Assembly: GCA_003856375.1 (NCBI GenBank) | Contig: CP034120.1 | Coordinates: 3,777,501 to 3,841,500, forward strand | From: Glaciecola amylolytica | Lineage (GTDB): Bacteria; Bacteroidota; Bacteroidia; Flavobacteriales_D; Crocinitomicaceae | Length of the DNA stretch: 64,000 nt | Direction: 5' to 3' | In this document: positions 10,687-18,332 of the stretch, in pieces | Layout of the letters: every line of letters starts with the position of its first letter | Position numbering within the stretch: position 1 is the stretch's first letter | Position numbers and translations under genes: made by a program | Notes under the pieces: generated by a model | Database searches by the model: none | The model's input: only the letters and a program-made list of their open reading frames with translations | Told to the model about the DNA's origin: nothing

Positions 10687-11382
10687 GTGAAAGAGAAAAT
10701 TGTAATATTAAGCGGGGCAGGAATTTCTGCTGAAAGCGGGATTTCAACTTTTAGGGATTCGAACGGATTATGGGAAAATTACCGCATCGAAGAAGTGGCG
10801 ACTCCTGAAGCCTGGAGAACAAATCCGGAGTTGGTGCAGCGATTTTATAATCAGCGCAGAAAACAGGTTCTTGAGTCATCTCCCAACGCCGCTCACTATT
10901 TTTTCAAAGAGTTGGAATCACACTATAACGTTATTGTAGTTACTCAAAACATCGATGATTTGCATGAACGGGCAGGTTCAACAAACATCATTCACCTGCA
11001 TGGAAATATCCGCTATTCCAAAAGTTCCGGACCAAAACAGGAAGCAAAATATTATCCTGTTGACGGATGGGAACTGGGTATGAATGATCATTGCGATGAC
11101 GGATATCTGCTGCGGCCTCACGTTGTTTGGTTTGGAGAATCTGTTCCGGAAATGGATCGTGCAATCGATACTTTGGCAGATGCCGATTACCTAATCGTTA
11201 TTGGCACATCGTTGAACGTCTACCCCGCCGCTGGATTAATCCATTATGTATCAAATTCTTGTAAAAAGTTAGTAGTTGATCCAAAAGCTTTCGACTTAAA
11301 AGTTGATTCCGATTTTTTAATCTTCGCCAAAAGTGCTGTAGAAAGTATCCCCGAACTAAAAAAGGTATTCTTTCCTGCTTAG
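10687..11382 (+). CDS. SIR2-family NAD-dependent protein deacylase
   Basis: Sirtuin, 231 residues, removing acyl groups from lysines with NAD consumption in the cytosol. Visible motifs: GAGISAESGISTFRD (residues 10-24, NAD binding), TQNIDDLHERAG (86-97) and the catalytic His105 in LHG. Tyr54 and Arg57 (FYNQRR) match the Tyr/Arg pair that marks class III sirtuins with desuccinylase or demalonylase activity, as in CobB and SIRT5. The zinc-binding four-cysteine module that normally follows the catalytic His is absent: only one Cys is present between residues 107 and 160, followed by RPHVVWFGE. I recall similar zinc-less forms in other Bacteroidota. It stands alone, divergent from its left neighbour. 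CobB-like in role, but I leave the symbol blank because of the missing zinc module. Confidence 0.9.
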   Translation: MKEKIVILSGAGISAESGISTFRDSNGLWENYRIEEVATPEAWRTNPELVQRFYNQRRKQVLESSPNAAHYFFKELESHYNVIVVTQNIDDLHERAGSTNIIHLHGNIRYSKSSGPKQEAKYYPVDGWELGMNDHCDDGYLLRPHVVWFGESVPEMDRAIDTLADADYLIVIGTSLNVYPAAGLIHYVSNSCKKLVVDPKAFDLKVDSDFLIFAKSAVESIPELKKVFFPA

Positions 11383-11443
11383 TGTAAAATAAAGAAGGGC
11401 CGATTAAACACGTTAACCAGCCCTAAAATCGTAAACGTATTTA

Positions 11444-12763
11444 TTACTGAATAGACAATTTCCCTACAAGAGCCTGAAATGCACAAGCGGCATAAAGCAA
11501 CTTGTTATTAACCGGATCGATGATAAACTCATCCGGATAATGTGAGTAAACTGTCTGATTCGCAACATAAATTCTATTCAAAACCTGTCCGTTTGTATTC
11601 AGTACACATATATTCAGTCGATTATCCCATACATTATTAACGAAGCTGGTTCCAATCAGGATGAAATTAGTTCCGTACGGAATAATTTTTTTAAATGAGC
11701 AGCCTCCTCCGGGAACATTCGAATAATTACCATTTCCAATTAATCCCGCATTGTTTTTAAATGTTGCCACTGAATTCAGATTGACAAGCGAGGTCGTAAT
11801 CCCGATATATCTGATATAAATCCCATCTCCTGCCAAAGGAACCTCATTCGTTTCGTTTTTTGTTGAGCCGACACATACGATATCTACCCGGTTATTCAGC
11901 AGGTCATTTACAAAACAAAAGTCTTTAAATTGCCCGACTCCTTCCGGCGATCCATTCAATGAATTGCTTACAGAAGCAGAAAAAGTGTTGGTCGTCGTAT
12001 TTAAATCGATTCCCCACAAAGCAGGATACGTTCCTTCATTTCCGGATACAAAAAAACGGTTTTGCATCGCCGGATACTTGGCAACTTTCGTAGAATTTCC
12101 GGTTGAACGAGCTCCTGTCACCAGAAAATCCGTCAATAAAACACCCGCATTACTAAAGCGGCTGATGTAAACTGCATTGTTAAAATCCCTGCAAACAACC
12201 GCTTCAGATCCATTCATACAAACCCCTGTAACGGTGCCGTCTGTAAACCAATATTTCCCATCCGTATCAAAAGTGGGATCAAACTCAAATGAATGACTGT
12301 ATTTAATCTGCTTCCGTTTTAACCGGAATACGAACCCTTTGTTTTCTACAATTGACCTTCCTACTAAATAGATCTTATCTTCTGAGGCAAAATACTGCAT
12401 GTCAAAAACAAGGCAATATCCCAATTCATCCGGACCGATCACATCTGCATTATTCAAACTCAAATTTTGAACATTTGCTCCTGTACTGCTGTTCTTAACA
12501 TTGAAAACCGAGTATGTGGTTCCGTTCTCTACCACTTTACTAGTCACTGCAATATATCCTTCTTCAATAGCTTCAATACATTTCGGAGCTGCCATCGGGC
12601 CGCCGTCAGAAACCTGCTGTCCCAGATATACGGTTGAAATTCCCGGATATCCGTATTTATAATCCACTCCGAAACCAGCGTCTTCAGTAAGCGTGTATTG
12701 GGAAAAAGCGACCGCATTCATTAATATGCATGTCAAAAAGGTCAGGTTTAATTTCTTCTTCAT
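11444..12763 (-). CDS. Secreted protein of unknown function
   Basis: 439 residues with a signal peptide (MKKKLNLTFLTCILMNAVAFSQ). The rest is rich in short beta-strand-like stretches with aromatic, Asn and Gly residues (for example DNRLNICVLN and repeated G-x-x-F/Y-I segments), suggestive of a beta-propeller or other all-beta fold, but I recognise no family. It lacks a T9SS sorting domain and ends YAACAFQALVGKLSIQ, so it is periplasmic or exported by another signal. It is transcribed towards the sirtuin gene, with about 60 bases between the two stops. Confidence 0.75.
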   Translation of the reverse strand: MKKKLNLTFLTCILMNAVAFSQYTLTEDAGFGVDYKYGYPGISTVYLGQQVSDGGPMAAPKCIEAIEEGYIAVTSKVVENGTTYSVFNVKNSSTGANVQNLSLNNADVIGPDELGYCLVFDMQYFASEDKIYLVGRSIVENKGFVFRLKRKQIKYSHSFEFDPTFDTDGKYWFTDGTVTGVCMNGSEAVVCRDFNNAVYISRFSNAGVLLTDFLVTGARSTGNSTKVAKYPAMQNRFFVSGNEGTYPALWGIDLNTTTNTFSASVSNSLNGSPEGVGQFKDFCFVNDLLNNRVDIVCVGSTKNETNEVPLAGDGIYIRYIGITTSLVNLNSVATFKNNAGLIGNGNYSNVPGGGCSFKKIIPYGTNFILIGTSFVNNVWDNRLNICVLNTNGQVLNRIYVANQTVYSHYPDEFIIDPVNNKLLYAACAFQALVGKLSIQ

Positions 12764-12928
12764 TTGATTTAGATTTAGTTTATTCAGAATGGAATTCTTT
12801 CCAACAGCAAAGCACCAGATGTATTTAATTCAATAAATAACACCTTGATTTTGTATTCAGAAAACTTCCGTTGATTTTGATACCGGTGGTGGTTAATCCT
12901 TCTTATAAGGAATAAGGCTAAAAGAAAA

Positions 12929-12960
12929 AAGGCAAGAACTTACATCCTTGCCTTCCTCCT
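12929..12960 (-). terminator. Intrinsic terminator behind the 12971-13735 gene
   Basis: An 8-bp stem (AAGGCAAG at 12929-12936 with CTTGCCTT at 12947-12954) lies about 15 bases beyond the stop of the minus-strand gene and is followed, on that strand, by TTTTTTCTTTT. Confidence 0.8.
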
Positions 12961-12970
12961 GATTTATTTA

Positions 12971-13735
12971 TTAATGCTTAATAACAATTCTTCGTGTCTG
13001 AACGGCTGTTCCTTTTTCAAGGATTGTTACCAGATAAACACCGTTCTTAAAATCACTCACATCTAATTTCTTAGATACTCCGCTAACACTTTCGTTGTAA
13101 ACTACTTTACCAAGAACGTCTGTGATTTTAATATCAAAACCTCCACTTAATCCTTGTGTAGTAACCGTCATAGAGTTACTTACAGGGTTTGGATAAATAG
13201 AAAGCGAAATTTCTTCATTCTTTTTCTCTTTGATGCTCAAAACAGTTGTCAAATAAACATCAACAGAATCTACCTTGGATAATCCGTCCATTACATAAAA
13301 ACGATAATGGATTGTTCCCGGGCCATCCGTATGAATATCAAATTTCAAATTTGCCAAACCGTCATTCGGAATTGAAAAACTATTTGGAGTTTTCCATGGA
13401 TCAGAATTTGGCTCCAAACAAACTCCGTCAGGAGATTGAGGAATCGGACCCCAGCAAATTTGCTCTGGCGGCAAATGATTAACGGACCATGCAGGAACGT
13501 CAACAATTTTATCCCGAATAACATCAAACGTTTTATCAGAACCTGTTTTATTCACTACCCCCAGGTCAACAATAACTAATTCATCATCACTAACTGTTCG
13601 GGTAATTGTAGTTCCGTTCAGGTTATTCCCGGATACTGTCTGAGAACCTGAGTGGAATTCCTTTATATCTACCTGTGCAGTAGAAACTGACGCAGTGATT
13701 AAAGCAAGACCTAATAAAGAGTATATTTTTTTCAT
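12971..13735 (-). CDS. Secreted protein with T9SS type A sorting domain
   Basis: 254 residues. Signal peptide MKKIYSLLGLALITASVSTAQ; residues 22-165 are a beta-rich domain of unknown function; residues about 175-254 are a type A sorting domain (LSIYPNPVSNSMTVTT, ITDVLGKVVYNES, FKNGVYLVTI, RRIVIKH). The central part contains two Cys in a P-E-Q-I-C-W-G and a G-V-C-L-E context and looks like a small beta-sandwich. Expected to be delivered to the surface by the T9SS. It has its own Bacteroidota-type promoter and terminator, so it is probably a single-gene unit. Confidence 0.85.
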   Translation of the reverse strand: MKKIYSLLGLALITASVSTAQVDIKEFHSGSQTVSGNNLNGTTITRTVSDDELVIVDLGVVNKTGSDKTFDVIRDKIVDVPAWSVNHLPPEQICWGPIPQSPDGVCLEPNSDPWKTPNSFSIPNDGLANLKFDIHTDGPGTIHYRFYVMDGLSKVDSVDVYLTTVLSIKEKKNEEISLSIYPNPVSNSMTVTTQGLSGGFDIKITDVLGKVVYNESVSGVSKKLDVSDFKNGVYLVTILEKGTAVQTRRIVIKH

Positions 13736-13757
13736 GTATTTAGCTTTCTAGTTTTCA

Positions 13758-13789
13758 CAAATATATAACAGCATGCTTTCAAAAACAAA
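13758..13789 (-). promoter_or_regulatory. Bacteroidota-type promoter for the 12971-13735 gene
   Basis: On the minus strand a TATATTTG (13765-13758) fits the -7 consensus TAnnTTTG, and a TTTG (13789-13786) lies 20 bases upstream, the spacing typical of the -33 element. The predicted start of transcription falls about 15 bases before the ATG. Confidence 0.6.
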
Positions 13790-14021
13790 CTATCCAACAC
13801 ACTATCAATTCGTAAGATTACAATTTTTTTGCCAAAAAAACAATGCATCAAGGCTCGATATTCCGGTTTTTTTGATTTAAATGTCTGTTTTTCTAATTAA
13901 ACGGTTTAGTTTTCATTGAAACCCTTGTTTTTAGGATTGCAATTTTTATTGTCACCTTAACATTTTTTAGGAATACAAGAGTATCCGATAACACATGTTT
14001 AAAATTGTGTTAAGGAAAAGG
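13790..14021. other. Intergenic stretch between divergent genes
   Basis: The gap between the T9SS cargo gene and the tlpA-like gene is 338 bases. It holds a promoter at each end and otherwise AT-rich sequence with poly-T and poly-A tracts (for example around 13825-13840 and 13862-13875). I see no small gene, strong hairpin or repeat in the middle part. Confidence 0.5.
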
Positions 14022-14029
14022 TATCTTTG
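14003..14029 (+). promoter_or_regulatory. Probable promoter of the tlpA-DUF6029-Omp28 operon
   Basis: TATCTTTG at 14022-14029 is an exact match to TAnnTTTG. The upstream element is weaker: a TTG at 14005-14007, closer than the usual 19-21 bases. The start of transcription would be near 14036, about 40 bases before the ATG at 14074. Confidence 0.5.
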
Positions 14030-14073
14030 GTATTCGGCACGGAACTTGAACTGTGTATGCTAAAATTTAAACT

Positions 14074-14583
14074 ATGAAAAAAATTGCGTTTTTGTTATTA
14101 GGATTAGTCTTTTCCACATTATCGATAGCTCAGGACGATCACCAACTGATTGTAAAACAACTTCCTTCGGTAAAACTGGTAGACATGAATGGTAAAGCTG
14201 TAAATACAGCAGAATTGGGTCTTAAAGGACCAATTGTTATCTCTTTTTGGGCTACCTGGTGTTCACCTTGTAAGCGTGAGTTAAATACGATTCATGAACT
14301 ATATCCTGATTGGCAATCCGAGACTGGTGTAACTTTGGTTGCAGTAAGTATCGATGACGAGAAAACAAAAGCTCAGGTTCCTGTTTATGTTGACGGAAAA
14401 GGGTGGGAATACCTGGTTCTGATGGACCCGAACGGGGATTTTAAACGTGCAATGGGCGTTAACAACGTTCCTCATACGTTCCTGATCGATCAAAAAGGAA
14501 ATATTGTTTACTCACATAATAACTATGCTCCCGGAGACGAGGAGAAGTTGTATGAGGAGATCAAGAAATTAGCCAACAAATAA
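14074..14583 (+). CDS. TlpA-like periplasmic thioredoxin
   Basis: 169-residue thiol-disulphide oxidoreductase. Signal peptide of about 20 residues (MKKIAFLLLGLVFSTLSIAQ), then a TlpA/ResA-type thioredoxin fold: SFWATWCSPCKREL with Cys63 and Cys66 as the redox pair, VAVSIDD, and the cis-proline segment NNVPHTFLID. It probably reduces, or passes electrons to, disulphides of exported proteins. The gene is first in a three-gene run; the DUF6029 gene follows after 15 bases and an Omp28-like lipoprotein with its own CxxC is third, which suggests the thioredoxin serves this pair. Confidence 0.92.
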   Translation: MKKIAFLLLGLVFSTLSIAQDDHQLIVKQLPSVKLVDMNGKAVNTAELGLKGPIVISFWATWCSPCKRELNTIHELYPDWQSETGVTLVAVSIDDEKTKAQVPVYVDGKGWEYLVLMDPNGDFKRAMGVNNVPHTFLIDQKGNIVYSHNNYAPGDEEKLYEEIKKLANK

Positions 14584-14598
14584 GCCATTAACAGATCG

Positions 14599-16293
14599 AT
14601 GAAAAACTGGATTTTAGGAATCTGTGTATTGTCCGGGTCGCTCACAGCACTCGGACAATCGAATTTATTGGGGGGTATCACCGGTAACATGGAAGCTACC
14701 TTTCAATATTTGAATGCCGATCCGTTGATTGGTGCTGATCAGCCCGCAGAAAGAGGGCTTCTGAACTCATATATGAATGTTTTTTATGCCGGTTCTCATT
14801 TCAAAGCCGGAATCCGAATGGAATCATACCTTCCGCGAATCAACGGTTATCCGAACAGATTTGATGGTACAGGATTGGGAATGCGTTATGTCGGCTGGTC
14901 GAATAATTATATTGACATTACAGTAGGACATTTCTATGAACAATTCGGAGCCGGTACCGCTTTTCGGGCTTATGAAGACCGGAACCTGGGTTATGACAAC
15001 GCCATGGACGGAGCTCGTGTGATTTTACGTCCTTATAAAGGAGTACAATTAAAAGGTGTTTACGGAAATCAACGATATTCTTTCCAGGGAGGAAGAGTGG
15101 AAAAATCCAGTGGTGTAACCAGAGGTGTTGATTTACAATTTCACATCAACGAATTGCTTCCGAGGCTGGATTCAAGTGGTCTTGATGTTACGATCGGAGG
15201 ATCTTTCATGAGTAAATTTCAGAAAGACGATAACGAACTGTATGTATTGCCGGAAAACGTAGCTGCTTATAGCGGACGAATTGGTTTGCGTTATAAAAAA
15301 TTCACTCTGAACGGAGAATACACACACAAGGATAATGACCCGAGTGAAGACAACGGCTACATTTACAATCCCGGACATGCGGCTTTGATCAATTTGGGTT
15401 ATTCCCGTAAAGGATTGGGAATTTCAGTTTCTGCAAAGTCCGTTGATAACATGAGTTACCGTTCTGACAGAACCAAAGGATTAGCTGATTTGTTTATCAA
15501 TTACCTTCCTGCGATGAATAAAACGCACACCTATAATCTGGTGGCTACGCTTTATCCGTATGCTACTCAACCTTTGGGTGAAGTTGCATTTCAGGCAGAA
15601 GTACTCTATACTATTCCGAAAGGAAAAGGTGGCGGGAAGTACGGAATTCCGATCAATGTGAATTATTCTACGGCGTATTTACCCATGAAGCACCGATCCG
15701 GATTCGGATTGCCGGGAGATTCTTCACGCGTCATGTATAAAGGAAACCCGTTTGATATGTCAGACAGTTTGCTTTGGCAGGATATCAACTTGAATGTTAC
15801 TTTCAAACTGAGCAAGAATTTTTACTTGATTGCTTCTTATTTCAACATCATTATCAATAACGACGTTTCTAAAATCACGGAGGATGCGCACGGAATGATC
15901 AGTTCGCATATCGGTGTATTGGAAGCAGGTTGGAAGATTAACAAAAAGCACAGTTTACGGGCTGAAGTACAGGCCTTGTTTACTTCCGACAGAAAAATGC
16001 TGGGCTTCGATTACCGCACTTCCAAGGATAAAGGCGACTGGATAACAGTAGTCTTGGAATACAACATTTCGCCAAATTGGTTCTTCGGATTCATGGATCA
16101 GTATAACTATGGAAATCCACACAAAGATCTTCGTGTTCATTACGCGATCGGATCTTTCGGTTGGATTAAAGATGCTACCCGCGTAACTTTGAACTACGGT
16201 AGACAGCGTGCCGGGTTATTCTGTGTTGGTGGAGTTTGTCGTTTTGTACCTGCATCAAACGGATTAACCGTTTCGCTTACACAAAGTTTCTAA
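14599..16293 (+). CDS. DUF6029 family outer-membrane protein
   Basis: 564 residues; signal peptide MKNWILGICVLSGSLTALGQ. The body consists of alternating aromatic/hydrophobic strands with glycine-rich turns (for example GLGMRYVGWSNNYIDITVGH and YEDRNLGYDNAMDGARV) and a C-terminal strand ending VSLTQSF, as in an outer-membrane beta-barrel. I recognise it as the Bacteroidota DUF6029 family, which has no known function. It sits between a TlpA thioredoxin and an Omp28-like lipoprotein with short gaps (15 and 16 bases), an arrangement that recurs in this phylum as far as I remember. Late in the chain, CVGGVC offers a cysteine pair. Confidence 0.8.
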   Translation: MKNWILGICVLSGSLTALGQSNLLGGITGNMEATFQYLNADPLIGADQPAERGLLNSYMNVFYAGSHFKAGIRMESYLPRINGYPNRFDGTGLGMRYVGWSNNYIDITVGHFYEQFGAGTAFRAYEDRNLGYDNAMDGARVILRPYKGVQLKGVYGNQRYSFQGGRVEKSSGVTRGVDLQFHINELLPRLDSSGLDVTIGGSFMSKFQKDDNELYVLPENVAAYSGRIGLRYKKFTLNGEYTHKDNDPSEDNGYIYNPGHAALINLGYSRKGLGISVSAKSVDNMSYRSDRTKGLADLFINYLPAMNKTHTYNLVATLYPYATQPLGEVAFQAEVLYTIPKGKGGGKYGIPINVNYSTAYLPMKHRSGFGLPGDSSRVMYKGNPFDMSDSLLWQDINLNVTFKLSKNFYLIASYFNIIINNDVSKITEDAHGMISSHIGVLEAGWKINKKHSLRAEVQALFTSDRKMLGFDYRTSKDKGDWITVVLEYNISPNWFFGFMDQYNYGNPHKDLRVHYAIGSFGWIKDATRVTLNYGRQRAGLFCVGGVCRFVPASNGLTVSLTQSF

Positions 16294-16309
16294 TTAATCA
16301 TTTTAGAAG

Positions 16310-17287
16310 ATGAAAAAGTTTTTTATTCTCACATTAGTCCTTGCAACGGTGATCGTTTCATGCGACAAAGTAAAAAATGCTTATCCGTCGAATCCGGTTT
16401 CCAGTACTTTGAACTGGGGTCTGTATCCTGACGGTGATTCCATTCATTATATGTCACAAGGTTTATGGCCGACTTTTTCTGCCAATACCAACACGGACAG
16501 AAATGTATTGATCGAGGATTTTACGGGTCATCAATGTGTCAATTGTCCTTTCTCAACGAATTTGATGGAGGATTTAATTGCAACCAATCCCGCACGCATT
16601 TACGGATTAGGAATTCATGCGGGGCCGACAGGTCTTACAGGATTCCAGGTAACGTCATCTGCTTACCCGACTGTTTTGTATTGTGATGCAGGTCTGGAAA
16701 TCGGAAAACATTTCGGACAGGATATTCCCGGATCAGGTTTTCTTGGAAATCCGGCTTTCTGTGTAAACAGAACGAAGGCTAATAATCAATTCACATCGAA
16801 CGCAGGTGCTGCCATGACAAATAAGACCAATGCTTGTCTGGCAAGTAGTCTTAAAGTCAACATTCAGGCTGTAACCAATTATTTCTCTTCTACAAGAGGA
16901 TTGTTCCTGCACACAGAGATCGATAAAATTGATGCTTCATTGAGTTCGGAACTGGCGCTGGCTATTTGTGTCGTTGAAGACTCGTTAGTTGCACCGCAAT
17001 TGGTTCCGGGGAATCTGGATCCTGACGGAAGCCCGGGAGATCCCGGAACTCCTGACGGAAGAGCGGAAGCGTATGTTCACCGGGACATTCTGAGAGGCTT
17101 TCTTGACGGAAGAACTTTCGGAAGAGTTTTAACCGATGCTGACAAAGGAAGCAATGGGAAATACTTTGTAAGTTACTCCTACCGTTTGCCCGATCAGTAC
17201 AACGTTGACAACCTGAAATTGTACATCTACGTTTACGATAAATCAACGGAAGAAATCTATCAGGTGATCGAAAAACACCTCCATTAA
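16310..17287 (+). CDS. Omp28-related lipoprotein with thioredoxin-like CxxC
   Basis: 325 residues. The signal peptide ends with a lipobox (VIVSC, Cys18), so the protein is lipid-anchored. IEDFTGHQCVNCPF with Cys76 and Cys79 is the Omp28 signature; GLGIHAGPTGL and a run with AYVHRDILRGFLDG (the HRDILR position) also match the family. It is the last of the three-gene operon and shares its domain with the protein at 8768-10564, but lacks the T9SS sorting domain. A hairpin terminator follows 23 bases behind the stop. Role unknown; redox function is inferred from the CxxC and from the thioredoxin at the head of the operon. Confidence 0.87.
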   Translation: MKKFFILTLVLATVIVSCDKVKNAYPSNPVSSTLNWGLYPDGDSIHYMSQGLWPTFSANTNTDRNVLIEDFTGHQCVNCPFSTNLMEDLIATNPARIYGLGIHAGPTGLTGFQVTSSAYPTVLYCDAGLEIGKHFGQDIPGSGFLGNPAFCVNRTKANNQFTSNAGAAMTNKTNACLASSLKVNIQAVTNYFSSTRGLFLHTEIDKIDASLSSELALAICVVEDSLVAPQLVPGNLDPDGSPGDPGTPDGRAEAYVHRDILRGFLDGRTFGRVLTDADKGSNGKYFVSYSYRLPDQYNVDNLKLYIYVYDKSTEEIYQVIEKHLH

Positions 17288-17310
17288 AATTTAACATTGG
17301 CTATAAGGTA

Positions 17311-17346
17311 GCGTGTGTCTGATTCTTACGGGCACACGCTTTTTTT
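17311..17346 (+). terminator. Terminator of the tlpA-DUF6029-Omp28 operon
   Basis: Stem GCGTGTG (17311-17317) with CACACGC (17333-17339), a 15-base loop and seven T residues. Confidence 0.8.
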
Positions 17347-17426
17347 ATAGGCAACTTTTAACATTTCCTTCATACCAAAACCGAAAAGGGATCGTTATAT
17401 TAGTTGAAATTATTAAACAAAACCCC

Positions 17427-17621
17427 ATGTTTGAACTGACGAAAAAAATTTTGGTTCGGGTAAGTTTCGACCCATTATTATTCCAAAAAGAATTGTCTAA
17501 ATCCATTAAGTGGATGTCTGACTCAGAGGAAATTCAGCGATTGAGGGAATGGTGTATCAAAGAGTTTGGAACGGTGTATCCATCTATTATTCAAAAGGCG
17601 TTTTCACCACAGAAAAGTTAA
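17427..17621 (+). CDS. Small conserved hypothetical protein (64 aa)
   Basis: MFELTKKILVRVSFD opens a 64-residue, mainly helical, charged protein ending KAFSPQKS. It has no signal peptide or metal-binding motif. I recall small proteins with the same opening and a W-x-K-E-F-G-like end in other flavobacteria, so I believe it is a real gene. The ATG at 17427 is preferred; the reading frame is open further upstream to 17313, but that part overlaps the preceding terminator. A good terminator follows. Function unknown. Confidence 0.7.
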   Translation: MFELTKKILVRVSFDPLLFQKELSKSIKWMSDSEEIQRLREWCIKEFGTVYPSIIQKAFSPQKS

Positions 17622-17642
17622 ACGACATATATTAAAAAGACT

Positions 17643-17668
17643 AACGGCTCCTCTCGGAGCCGTTTTTA
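17643..17668 (+). terminator. Intrinsic terminator
   Basis: A 9-bp perfect stem (AACGGCTCC and GGAGCCGTT) with the tetraloop TCTC is followed by TTTTTAG. It ends the small 64-residue gene and also stands between that gene and the oppositely transcribed biotin-carrier gene. Confidence 0.88.
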
Positions 17669-17739
17669 GTTTTATCTCATATCAAAAAACACTTTCGTGA
17701 ATTGATTTGTTTGTATTTCTATAAAGTCAGTGTTTTTTA

Positions 17740-18255
17740 TTATTCAAATTCGATCAGTAAGCCGCCTTTATCCACGACATCCTGCGAATTGATCGCAATT
17801 GCTTTCACAACACCGACTCCTTCAGCTTTAAGTACATTTTCCATTTTCATCGCTTCCAAAGTCAGCAACGGATCGCCTACTTCAATTGACTGACCAACTG
17901 TAACAGCGATACTCACAACTCTTCCCGGCATTGGCGCCTTCAATTGCTTTAACTTGCGTAATTTTGGCTTGTCCATTCCAAGAGAAGCGATCAATTCATC
18001 CAACGGCCCTCCTTTCTTTACCTCAAACACCCGGTGGTTCAATTTCAACGTAAGCAAGCCTTCTTCCATGCGGTTCGACATTACTTCTCCGCGAAACTTT
18101 TTCCCTTTGTATGTAATTGTAAAAAACTGCTGGTCTTCCCAACGAATATGAACCCCATCTCTGTTAGCATGAAGGACTTCTCCGTCCGATGTCCAATTAG
18201 CGATTTCCATCTGTAAGAATTTTGCGACAATAATACGAACTATTTGTCCATTCAT
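17740..18255 (-). CDS. Biotin carboxyl carrier-type (biotinyl-lipoyl) protein
   Basis: 171 residues; residues about 105-171 are a biotinyl/lipoyl attachment domain with APMPGRVVSI and the biotinylation site EAMKM (Lys137). In flavobacteria such proteins act with a separate acyl-CoA carboxylase, carrying carboxybiotin from the carboxylase to the transferase subunit (acetyl-, propionyl- or methylcrotonyl-CoA). The partner subunits are not in this window. Residues 1-95 form a beta-rich segment typical of the carrier subunits of such enzymes. The start is uncertain: the ATG at 18255 gives 171 residues, the ATG at 18210 (MEIANWTSDG) gives 156. The divergent aminopeptidase gene begins 77 bases away. 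Confidence 0.85.
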   Translation of the reverse strand: MNGQIVRIIVAKFLQMEIANWTSDGEVLHANRDGVHIRWEDQQFFTITYKGKKFRGEVMSNRMEEGLLTLKLNHRVFEVKKGGPLDELIASLGMDKPKLRKLKQLKAPMPGRVVSIAVTVGQSIEVGDPLLTLEAMKMENVLKAEGVGVVKAIAINSQDVVDKGGLLIEFE

Positions 18256-18265
18256 CTAGAAAAAC

Positions 18266-18296
18266 GTTGTAAAAAAACCATAGTTTTCTATATTTG
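18266..18296 (+). promoter_or_regulatory. Bacteroidota-type promoter of the M1 aminopeptidase gene
   Basis: TATATTTG at 18289-18296 fits TAnnTTTG exactly; GTTG at 18266-18269 lies 19 bases upstream as a near-match to TTTG. Predicted transcription start about 30 bases before the ATG at 18333. Confidence 0.6.
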
Positions 18297-18332
18297 CTCT
18301 TCTAAATATTTACAAATCATATTTGCCCCAAA

